Source: Bacteroidota bacterium (GTDB taxonomy: Bacteria; Bacteroidota; Bacteroidia; Chitinophagales; JADIYW01). From it: a stretch of DNA of 64,000 bases. Shown here one piece after another: positions 39,343-49,300 of the stretch (position 1 is the stretch's first letter; each line of letters begins with the position of its first letter). The notes under the pieces were generated by a model. The model made no database searches. It saw only the letters and a list, made by a program, of their open reading frames with translations, and was not told where the DNA came from. The DNA is taken from assembly GCA_016705125.1 (NCBI GenBank), contig JADIYW010000025.1:1-64000 (forward strand). Reading direction: 5' to 3'. A program made the position numbers and the translations under genes.

Positions 39343-42300
39343 TTATTCAAATACTACAAATTTGATTGCTGTTTTTTCTTTCCCATCAAATAATTCTAAA
39401 TAGTATAAGCCACTTGTAAGGTTAGTAAAATTGTAATCTCTTTTATTGTATCCATTAATAGGTTCGAACCATTCAGATTTTATTAATTTCCCAGTTATAT
39501 CATAAATATTTATGGTAATAGATTGTTCCTTTTCTGAATTAAAATTCAAGCTAAAAATTCCTTTTGTGGGATTTGGAATTATTGCAATATCTTTTAAATT
39601 TATATTTATTCCTGTTAAAGTTGTTTTGCCACTACCAAAAGATTTTGGATCCGTTTGAAAATTAATAACAGCAGGAGTGCTTAATCCGTCTGAACCGCAG
39701 TCAGCGATTACCTCCACGGTGTATTGGTAACCTTTAATATCAGACTTTAATCCTTTCAATATAATAGAATTTTCGTTCCCTCTTACTGAATAATTAGTTG
39801 CTGTACCAAATGTGCCATCTTGTAGAACTTCCTTTTCTTTTACAAGATGTCCTTCGGGATTTCCTCTGATAACCCAAGAAACGGTAGCTTCAGAAGTCAA
39901 ATCTGCATTTTTTTCCACCTTTATGGCATCTGGTCCTTCTCCACAACCTCCAAAACCAGTAGGTGTTGAAAAAGTTCTGATTACACTCCAATTTCCCCAG
40001 CCATTATTTGCACATATTGGTCTTATTTGCCAATCATAACTTGTACCTGACCACAAACCTCCAATTAATAACTTCTTTACATTCCCAACCGTTACAGCTG
40101 TCCATGTCCAATCAGGACTTGCCGTAAATTTATACCTTATTTCATAATTCAAGGCAGTCGGAACGATACCTAACCAGCTTAATTCTACTGTGTTTTGTTG
40201 CAAATTCCATTCATATAATGTGTTTACAGTCCCAACATTGCACTGGCTAAAGGTATAAGCCGAACTAGCTGTACTCCAATTGCTATAAGCTAATGGTGTA
40301 TTACAAAAACTAGCTACTCTGAAAAAATATAGTTTATCTTCATTTAAACCTGTAAGCGTAATTGAATTTGTAGTTGATGTTGTTTCAGTCCAATTTGAGC
40401 CATTTGTAAGGCTATATTGAATTTTATAACCCGAAGTTCCTGGAACCGCATTCCACGAAACTAATATACTAGATAGTGATTTTCCAACTCCACTTATATT
40501 TGTAGGAACAGGACAATCATTTGAAATACCAGGCAATGTAGTGAAGGAATGTTCTATACTATTTCCTTGACCACTCGAACACCAAGTATTTACTTTCCAA
40601 TAATATTTAGTTGCTGGTAATAAACTATTTAATTGGAGCGAATTGGTATTTGATGTTTTAGAGGTCCAACTAGCAGGAATATTAGGGTCGCTTCCATCTA
40701 CTCTGTACAAAATGTTATAAAAATTGAATATATTACCATCTGCAACAGTAATTGGATTCCAATTTAATTTTGCTGAATTATTTGTTATATTACTTGCATC
40801 TAAGCCAGTTGCACCCATTGTGCAAACAGTTTGAACCACAAAGCTTAAAACACTACTCCAAGGACTTGTTTCATTTGCCGAACAATTTGTCTGAATTTGA
40901 TACTCATATTGTATGCCATTTTCTAGACCTGTAAGGGACAAAGAATTTCCAATTACATTTTCTTCCGTCCAATTTGTTGTGTTTATTTTTCTATACCTTA
41001 TTGTGTACGAAATTGCCCCAATATTAATTGCATTCCAACTTATAGTTGCAATTCCTACATTGGTTGAGATTGCTTGAATACTGTCTGGCAATTTACAGGA
41101 TGTGGTAAAAGTATCCGTTTGGGCTGAAAAATCGCCGTAACCTATCGCACATTTATTTCGCAATTTCCAAACATAGGTTGTATTGGGCAATAAACCAGTA
41201 AGAATATAAGGATTAGTAACCACCAAAGTAGTAAATGTGGGATCGTTTATTTTTTTATAAGACAGTTCGAAATTTACTCCATTAATTGAAGTCCAGCTCA
41301 AACTAGCTGTAGTACTTGTAACTGAAGTTTCTTTTAAATTTTTTGGAGTGTCAAAATTACAAGCTGTTAAGGTGGTAAAGTTTACACTTGCAGTATACGC
41401 GCTTGTATCAGGTGATGAGCAAGTGGTTTGTACTTGAAATTCATACGTTGTGTTAGGTAAAAGTCCACTTATTTTAATAGAATCTTTGATTGAATACTTT
41501 GTTGTCCAAACCGATGTACCCACTTTTCTATACCTTATTTTAAATAATTGGATATCGCCACCAGTATTTGTCCATTTTAGTGTTGCATTATCAAATCCAA
41601 TTCTTACCACATTTAAGTTTTTGACCATTCCACACAAGGAATCTGTCTTAAATTTTGTAGTTGGATTGCTATAATCGCTGGATTCTCCATTAATACAAAT
41701 ACTTTTTACTTTCCATTCATATTCTGTATTTGGCATTAAGCCAGCAATAGGATATGTAAAAGGTGGGTCAATTCTAAAGCCAATGCGCATAGAGTCGGCA
41801 CCAATGCCAACTAAAGTATCATTTGGGTCATTTATACTATTTAAAATAGTATCACAATTCCAAACGGTATCTACTATTTTTTTGTAGCAAACCAAATAGG
41901 CTATTGTAGGCGGATTACTAAGTTTTGTCCATGATAAAGTCGCTTTTGTACTTGAAATTCCATTGGTGGTTAAACCTATAGGTGCTGTACAAATAAAAGC
42001 TGGGGTTGTAAAAGAACTTACAATACTATAAATTCCTGTATCTCCAACAGAACAAATACTTCTTACTTTAAAATAATAAGTGGTGTTGGCTAATAAATTA
42101 TTGGCTGTTGCTGAATTTGTAGAAATAGCGATAGGAGGACTTGTAAAATTATTCGGGTTTGTTGAAATTTGATATTGATAAGCAACTGCACCAACAACTG
42201 CCTTCCAATGCAAAATTGCATTTGTAGTAGTAATATTAGTTGTATATAAACTATCGGGAGCAGCACAAGATGAAAGTGTCTTGAATGTTTTATCAGCACT

Positions 42301-45300
42301 AAATGGACTCTGCTGGTTTGCAATACAGATAGCCCTTATTTTCCATACATAATTTGTATTTGCCGTTAATCCAACAATCATTTTCGTGGTAAAAACAGAA
42401 GTATCTGTCTGCCAATTATTTGGCTGATTGGCTTTTCGGAAATCTATTTTATAGTATTGAGCGCCATTCACTGTAGTCCAATTCAATTGGGCTTGGGTAG
42501 TGCCAATATTTAATTCATTTAATCCAATTGGTGTTGAAATTGAACAGTTACTTACTGTAGTAAAGTTTGAAAATGAAATTGCACTCGTATCTTGGGGCAA
42601 ACAAATTGCTTGTATGCTAAAATAATAAGTAGTTCCTGGATCTAAATTTGTTAAATTATAGGTATTCACATTTGGTGCTAAATTTACAAAAAGACCTGTT
42701 GGCCCTCCTCCTACGAAAAGTAACAATCCAATTGGTCCACCTGGAACTGTCCAATTTAGATTTGCTGTTGTTTGTGTTAGATTTGTAACTTGCCCTATTA
42801 TTGGACCTAAACATGGAGAGCTTGTTGTGAAGGGTTGAAAATCAGAGAAATCGCTTTCAAGGCTTGGTGGACAAATTCTTTTTACACGCCATTGATAATC
42901 TGTACTTGGTTTCAAGCCAGTTACTCTTACAAAATTAGTATCTAAAGGAATTGAAATCCAATTTCCCCATGTTCCTCCAGCTAATTTCTCCCTATATTGA
43001 ACTATAAAATTACTATCCGTAGCTGCCCAACTAAAAGAAGCAGCAGTCGAAGTAACAAAAGTGGTATTTAAATTATTAGGTATTTGACAATTACTTGGCA
43101 AGGTTTGGAAGGTAGGATTGGGAGTTGGGCTAAACGGTGATTGAATACCATTACATTGTGCTTTTACTCTAAAAACATATTTTTTATCAGGTGACAATCC
43201 TGTTAATAAAAACGAATCTGCATTCACTCCTACTGTAATCCAATCATTATCAACCACTAATTTATAATCCAAAATATAACTTATAGCCGATGGAACTACA
43301 TTCCATTTTAACAAAGCTGATATAGGTGTAATATTGAATGCTAAAAGATTGGTTGGTTGGCTACATGGATTTATAGTTGAAAAATTTGCTATTGGAGTAG
43401 ACCAAACACTTTCAAGGGTAGCAAGACAGATACTTTTTACCTGCCATTGATAATCTGTTTCGGGAGTTAATCCTGTCAATAGATAAGAATTTGTATTTGA
43501 CGAAGCTGGTAACCAATTTCCAAATGTTCCACCTGTAAGTTTTACTCGATATTGTAATGAATAAGAAGTTGCTCCTACCATTGTTGTCCAATTTAGCAAT
43601 ACCGAATAACCTGTATTGTTTGTTGTGGTTAAATTGATGGGTTCATTACAACCCAAGGTGGTGAATAGCTCTATTGGTGTTGACCAACTCCCCTCAAGGG
43701 TTGGCGAGCAAACACTTTTTACCTGCCATTGATAGTTTTTATCAGGAGTTAAACCCACTAAAATTAATGAATCGGATGGTGCGGGCAAAGGGACCCAAAC
43801 ATCCCATGCTCCAGTGGGCAATTTTTCTCTATACTGTATTTTATAAGACATTACCCCACTTACAGGACTCCAATTAATTGTGGCAGTATTTAATCCAATA
43901 TTTATCGTACTTAAATTTGAAGGGGTTAAACAAGTTAAAGCTACCGTTGTAAATGCTTTTATTGGTGTTGTCCAACTACTTTCTAAGGTAGCTGAACATA
44001 CTGATTTTACTTGCCATTGATAATCAGTGTCAGGAATAAGATTTGTTATTATTATAGAATCTACAATTGAAGTTAGCGGTATCCAAGCACCCCAAGCCCC
44101 TGTAGTTAATTTCTCCCTATATTGTATTTTATAAGAAATCACACCATTCACTGCATTCCAATTTAAAATGGCTGATGTGGTTGTTATTCCAATAGTTGCT
44201 AATGCACTAGGTTCATTACAACCTAACGTAGAAAAATTATTTATAGGGCTTGACCAAGCGCTCTCCAAAGTAGGTGAGCAAACACTTTTTACTTGCCATT
44301 GAAATTCCTTATCGGGGGTAAGCCCTGTTAAATTAAAGGAATCAGTTGTTGATGTTCCTGCCGACATCCAATTTCCCCATATTCCTAGTGCATTTTTTTC
44401 TCTATACTGGATTTTGTAAGTACTAACCCCACTTACTAGGCTCCATTTGAATGTAGCTGAGGTTTGTTTAATATTTACAGTTATTGGATTGCTTGGTGTT
44501 AAACAAGTTAATGCTACAGTTGTAAAAGTAGAAATTGGATCAGTCCAACTACTTTCCAAACCACCTGAACAAACACTCTTTACTTGCCATTGGTAGTCTT
44601 TATCTGGTGTCAAATTATTCAATGAAAATGAATTGGTAGCACTAATTAGTTGAATCCATGCTCCCCAACTTCCATTTGACTGCTTTTCTCTATATTGAAT
44701 TTTATAGGATGTAACACCCATACCTGAAGTCCACCCTAAAACTGCAGTTGTTGTGGTAATTGATGTTGCTATTGGATTTGTAGGAAGGTTGCAAGCTAAA
44801 GTTGTAAAACTATTTACTGGTGTACTCCACGCACTTTCTAAAGTAGGTGAACAAATAGATTTAACCTGCCATTGATATTCTTTGGCTAAATTTAAACTTG
44901 ATAAATTATAACTATTAGTAGTAGCATTTAAATTTAACCAATTACCCCAAGTGCCATTTGTTCCCTTTTCCCTATATTGGATTTTATAACCTGTTACTCC
45001 GCCCACCGCTGTCCAACTAAGCAAAGCACTAGAAGTTGTTATATTAGATGTGGTTGCATTTAATGGTGATAAACATCCTGATGAAACAGTTGTAAATGCC
45101 GAAATAGGGCTTGACCAATCACTTTCTAAAGAAGCAGAACACACACTTTTTACTTGCCAATTGTATTCAGTGCCTGCCGCTAAATTTGTTAATACATAAG
45201 TGGAAGCGGTCGGATTTGTTGTAGTATTTACCCATGGACTCCATTGTCCATTTCCATATTTTTCTCTATATTGTATTTTGTATGAAGTGGCCTGTGCAAC

Positions 45301-46044
45301 TGCCGCCCAATTAAGCGTAGCTGATGATTGTGTAATACTTGTCGTTGATTGATTTACAGGAATTGCACAAGCACTTAAAGTTGTAAATTCAGTACTGGGA
45401 TCTGTATAATCACTTGAGGAAGAACCGCTACAATTTGTTTTTACATGCCATTGGCAGTTAGTTGAACCCGATAAACCTGTTACATTATATGTTGTTGATG
45501 TAGTGGAAGGGGGAGAAAACCAGGCTCCCCATGTTCCATTTGCCGCCTTTTGTCTATATTGTAAGCTGTATGATTGTGCTCCACTTACTGCAGTCCATGA
45601 AAAGGTTGCTGTTGTTATGCCTATATTTGTTGTTTGCATACCAGTAGGCAAAGCACAAGGATTTGGACTCGTATTAAATGAAATATTTGCACTATAAGCA
45701 CTTGTGCCAGTAGGACATACCGCTTTTACACTGAATTGATATGTTGAACCAGGAGTAAGCCCTGTTAAAGCCCTTGTATTGCTAGTTGAATTTACAGTAA
45801 GATAAGTCCCTCCATTTATTTTATATCGCCAAGTATATTGGGTAGCTCCCACCACCGAATTACAATTCATAGTAGCAGTAGTAGGAGTAATATTTGTAGC
45901 TGTTAATCCTGATGGTACATCACAATTAATATTAAATTTTTCCAAATTAATATTCTTCGAAAAGATAGGTTGAAAAAAACCAAAACTGAATTGGAAAAGA
46001 AAAAACAAAATTAATTGAACTACTCTTAATTTTAAATTATTCAT
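39343..46044 (-). CDS. Giant T9SS-secreted fibronectin type III concatemer (2233 aa, 22 modules)
   Basis: This is the largest gene in the window. A signal peptide (VVQLILFFLFQFSFGFF) is followed by about 22 Cys-paired FnIII modules beginning CDVPSGLTATNITPTTATM. Modules 2-11 are very alike, with WQVKSVCS, LESAWSTPI and YKIQYREK repeated in most, a sign of recent tandem expansion. An unusual module with an extra NCDT insertion is about the fifteenth. The end is a T9SS sorting domain: IAIIPNPTKGIFSLNFN, INIYDITGKLI, SGLYYLELFDG. It is paralogous and co-directional with its two neighbours. It is probably a very long, disulphide-stabilised surface fibre. Confidence 0.85.
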   Translation of the reverse strand: MNNLKLRVVQLILFFLFQFSFGFFQPIFSKNINLEKFNINCDVPSGLTATNITPTTATMNCNSVVGATQYTWRYKINGGTYLTVNSTSNTRALTGLTPGSTYQFSVKAVCPTGTSAYSANISFNTSPNPCALPTGMQTTNIGITTATFSWTAVSGAQSYSLQYRQKAANGTWGAWFSPPSTTSTTYNVTGLSGSTNCQWHVKTNCSGSSSSDYTDPSTEFTTLSACAIPVNQSTTSITQSSATLNWAAVAQATSYKIQYREKYGNGQWSPWVNTTTNPTASTYVLTNLAAGTEYNWQVKSVCSASLESDWSSPISAFTTVSSGCLSPLNATTSNITTSSALLSWTAVGGVTGYKIQYREKGTNGTWGNWLNLNATTNSYNLSSLNLAKEYQWQVKSICSPTLESAWSTPVNSFTTLACNLPTNPIATSITTTTAVLGWTSGMGVTSYKIQYREKQSNGSWGAWIQLISATNSFSLNNLTPDKDYQWQVKSVCSGGLESSWTDPISTFTTVALTCLTPSNPITVNIKQTSATFKWSLVSGVSTYKIQYREKNALGIWGNWMSAGTSTTDSFNLTGLTPDKEFQWQVKSVCSPTLESAWSSPINNFSTLGCNEPSALATIGITTTSAILNWNAVNGVISYKIQYREKLTTGAWGAWIPLTSIVDSIIITNLIPDTDYQWQVKSVCSATLESSWTTPIKAFTTVALTCLTPSNLSTINIGLNTATINWSPVSGVMSYKIQYREKLPTGAWDVWVPLPAPSDSLILVGLTPDKNYQWQVKSVCSPTLEGSWSTPIELFTTLGCNEPINLTTTNNTGYSVLLNWTTMVGATSYSLQYRVKLTGGTFGNWLPASSNTNSYLLTGLTPETDYQWQVKSICLATLESVWSTPIANFSTINPCSQPTNLLAFNITPISALLKWNVVPSAISYILDYKLVVDNDWITVGVNADSFLLTGLSPDKKYVFRVKAQCNGIQSPFSPTPNPTFQTLPSNCQIPNNLNTTFVTSTAASFSWAATDSNFIVQYREKLAGGTWGNWISIPLDTNFVRVTGLKPSTDYQWRVKRICPPSLESDFSDFQPFTTSSPCLGPIIGQVTNLTQTTANLNWTVPGGPIGLLLFVGGGPTGLFVNLAPNVNTYNLTNLDPGTTYYFSIQAICLPQDTSAISFSNFTTVSNCSISTPIGLNELNIGTTQAQLNWTTVNGAQYYKIDFRKANQPNNWQTDTSVFTTKMIVGLTANTNYVWKIRAICIANQQSPFSADKTFKTLSSCAAPDSLYTTNITTTNAILHWKAVVGAVAYQYQISTNPNNFTSPPIAISTNSATANNLLANTTYYFKVRSICSVGDTGIYSIVSSFTTPAFICTAPIGLTTNGISSTKATLSWTKLSNPPTIAYLVCYKKIVDTVWNCDTILNSINDPNDTLVGIGADSMRIGFRIDPPFTYPIAGLMPNTEYEWKVKSICINGESSDYSNPTTKFKTDSLCGMVKNLNVVRIGFDNATLKWTNTGGDIQLFKIRYRKVGTSVWTTKYSIKDSIKISGLLPNTTYEFQVQTTCSSPDTSAYTASVNFTTLTACNFDTPKNLKETSVTSTTASLSWTSINGVNFELSYKKINDPTFTTLVVTNPYILTGLLPNTTYVWKLRNKCAIGYGDFSAQTDTFTTSCKLPDSIQAISTNVGIATISWNAINIGAISYTIRYRKINTTNWTEENVIGNSLSLTGLENGIQYEYQIQTNCSANETSPWSSVLSFVVQTVCTMGATGLDASNITNNSAKLNWNPITVADGNIFNFYNILYRVDGSDPNIPASWTSKTSNTNSLQLNSLLPATKYYWKVNTWCSSGQGNSIEHSFTTLPGISNDCPVPTNISGVGKSLSSILVSWNAVPGTSGYKIQYSLTNGSNWTETTSTTNSITLTGLNEDKLYFFRVASFCNTPLAYSNWSTASSAYTFSQCNVGTVNTLYEWNLQQNTVELSWLGIVPTALNYEIRYKFTASPDWTWTAVTVGNVKKLLIGGLWSGTSYDWQIRPICANNGWGNWSVIRTFSTPTGFGGCGEGPDAIKVEKNADLTSEATVSWVIRGNPEGHLVKEKEVLQDGTFGTATNYSVRGNENSIILKGLKSDIKGYQYTVEVIADCGSDGLSTPAVINFQTDPKSFGSGKTTLTGININLKDIAIIPNPTKGIFSLNFNSEKEQSITINIYDITGKLIKSEWFEPINGYNKRDYNFTNLTSGLYYLELFDGKEKTAIKFVVFE

Positions 46045-46363
46045 AATATTTCTTTTTATTAAAATATAATTTGTTAGAATTACGAAAAGAGGGTATAAAT
46101 TATTTTAAAAAAGTTTAAAAGCTAATTATCATAAATTAACTATTTTACTAATTCAAATTTAAACTAATGGTAAAGCTTATTTTATTACAATTTTTCGCAT
46201 TTGTCAATAATAAATATTCAATTATTGGAGATTTTTAGGCTTTTAAAAATTTTAAAATGCTGACTATAAACACATTATCACATTACATTTTTTTAACAAA
46301 AAAGTACTTTTTAAAAAAAAAGGGTAGCTAATGCCACCCTTTTATCAAACAAAATGATTTACC
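46045..46363 (-). other. Intergenic region between the first and second giant genes
   Basis: These 319 AT-rich bases hold no plausible gene. They contain the terminator at 46313-46343 and presumably the promoter of the 2233-residue protein gene, but no clear TAnnTTTG box was identified. Confidence 0.6.
46313..46343 (-). terminator. Rho-independent terminator of the first giant FnIII gene
   Basis: Read leftward, GGGTGGC pairs with GCTACCC (one G-T pair) around ATTA and is followed by eight or more T. It lies about 20 bp after the stop at 46364, so each giant gene of this pair is probably a separate transcript. Confidence 0.85.
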
Positions 46364-49300
46364 TTACTCTGCAATAACCACTTTTGAAGTTGTTTTTATC
46401 CCATTATTAATCATATCTACAAAATAAATGCCTTTTGATATGCCTTCCAAATTGAACTGTTTTGTATTTATTCCTGTAGAAGTTGTAAATTCTTCGTATG
46501 CTATTGTTTTTCCAGTTAGATCAAAAATCCTTAATGTAACATTTGATTCTTCCGTAGTTTCAAATCTAACGTCAAATATTCCACGTGTTGGATTTGGAAC
46601 TATTTTCATATTTTGTAATGTTGTTACTTTATTCGACCCAGAACTCTTTTCGTAAATGGACTTCTCAGGATTGGTTCTAAAATCAATTATAGTTGGTTCT
46701 GACAATGTTTCTCCTTCTATAACATCTGATGGAATACATTCAGTTATTATTTCAAATCTATATTCCTGGTCAAATTTGAGATTCGATAATTCAATTGAAT
46801 TTATGCCACCCTCTATTGATCCATTTATTGCCGTTCCATACTCACCATCGTCTGTTCCTCCACCATCACCTGTGCCACCATCTGTCCCGCTTGGTTTAAT
46901 TTTTTCTCTTAATTTAGTATAATATTGAGTTACAACACTTGCATCCCTAGGTAGCCATGAAATAGTTGTTTTAGTATTTATGTCAGTTATACTATTTTCT
47001 TTTGGTGTCGCAACTACTGATTCAATTTTGGTACATTTACCATCACCATCACCTCCTTGTAAACCACATGCTGTTACTAAATCCCTATTTTCGCTCCAAT
47101 CACTAGATCCCGTAGGGCAATTCGCTCTAACCCTCCAATGGTAACGGGTACAAGGCGCTAAGTTGGTAAGGGTAACTGTATTGGTTGAACTAGTTACTTG
47201 TAAAGACCATGGTGTGCCACTATCTGATTCCTTTCTATATTGAATAGTATAATTTATTACTCCTGGAGGTATGTCATTTCCGATATTAAATCCAACAATA
47301 CAAGGGATACAAAGATTACAAAACATTCCGTTCCAAAAACATTCCCAAGAATCCCAAGATTGAATTGGAGAATCTCCAAATTCATTAAAATTCCATCGAA
47401 GACCAGCACTAGTTAATTGAATATTCTTATTTCGAGGATGTGTTGGTGGCAATAAGTTACACGTGGTTTTAATTGTTACTGACATTGTACTGCTCCAACT
47501 GCCTATATTAAAATTGCTACATAAGGTTCTTATTCTAAAATAGTAGGTGGTACCTGAAGTTAATCCCGTCAATACAATAGTAGTAGTGGTGCTTGTAACA
47601 ATTGTCCATGGACCATCTGGCGAAGTGCTATAATTCAATTCATAAGAAAGCGCACCAGGTACTGCTTGCCAAAAAAATGTGGCTCCGTCTAAAGAATTTG
47701 ACCAAGACTCAATTTGTTGTGGCACTTCACATAAAAGTGGCGTAAAACAAGAAGTATTGCCATATTCACTCTCGCCAGAATTGCATATTGATTTTACCCT
47801 CCAACAGTACTTAACACCAGTTTCCAAGCCTGAAATAACAAAGGTATTCGTTGGTGCTGCTACCTCATACTCTTGTCCTCCGTTGGCAGGATCGCTTTCT
47901 TTTCTAATTTTTATTCTATATTTTATGATTCCAAAACTAGGATTTACTGCTGTCCATGACAAAGTAGCTCCATCATAAGTTATGGCCGATTCGGTTAATC
48001 CTCCAGGACCATTCAAGGTACAATTATCTTTTATTGTTACTGTTTTTACTGGACTCCATACACTTAAATCATTTGGTCCACAAATGGTTTGTACTTGATA
48101 CTCATAAGTAGCACCCAAAGTTAATCCTGATAAATTAACTGTATTGGTTGACTGAGTTGAGTTTATCCAATTTGGATCACCCACTTTTCTGTATCTAAAA
48201 TTATAACTTATTCCACTTTGATTTGAAATAGCCCAAGTAATTAATGCTGTACCCAAGGAATTTGAAACACCTGTTATATCATTTGGTAATTTACATTCTT
48301 CATTTGTTTTAAATGTAGCCAAAGGTGAAGACATTGGTCCAAAACCAGTAGCACAAACTCGCCTAACTTTCCAAACATAATTAGTATTAGGCATAAGTCC
48401 TGTTAGTGTCTTCCAATTATCCATCTGAGTAATAACAATAAAATCCATTGCTCCAGCTTCTTTATACGACAATTCATATCCATTTGTATTATCACCAAAC
48501 CAACTCCATTCCAACAATACTGAAGTAGAAGTGATTTGAGACGAAGTTAGATTAGTTGGTGCTACAAAATTACATGGAGTTAATGTTTTCCATGGAAAAG
48601 GAGGCGAGCTATAATCAGATACATCAGGTGAAGTACATTGAGACAATATTTTAAACTCATAATTCGTATTCGCTAGCAAAGTAGTTATTCTTAATGTGTC
48701 TTTTGTTCCTGCTGCAAAACGATTTATCCAACTAGTGGCACCAACAACTCTATATTGAATTCTAAACAAAGAAACATCACTTCCAGCTGGTATGTTCCAT
48801 TTAAGTGTAGTGGCTGTTGCTGTAATATTACTTACCATTAATCCATTAGGGATTTTACATAATCCATCTGTTGTAAATGGGATAAGTGAAGAGAAAGGAC
48901 TTTCAGATCCATTCGAACATATACTCTTTACCTTCCAAACATAATCAGTACTTGGCATTAATCCAGAAGCTGTGGCAGACATATACTCTACAGGAGGCAA
49001 CGGTGGCAAGCCCATTCTTCCTGAACTATCTGGTAATGGATCTAAAATTACCCCACCAGTTCCTGCACTAGTATTTTGAACAGTATCACAATTCCAAGTT
49101 GTTTCACTTACTTTTTTGTAGCATACATAATAAGACGCGGTTGGTGGTTTAGGCTGTTTCAACCATTTAAAAGTAGCTTTGGTAGAACTGATATTGTTTG
49201 TAGTTAATTCTACCGGAGGTACACAATTATAAGGTGCGGTAGCAAATTGAAAATGAGGACTAAATAAGGTACTTGTATCATTGCCTTCACAAACCGTTTT

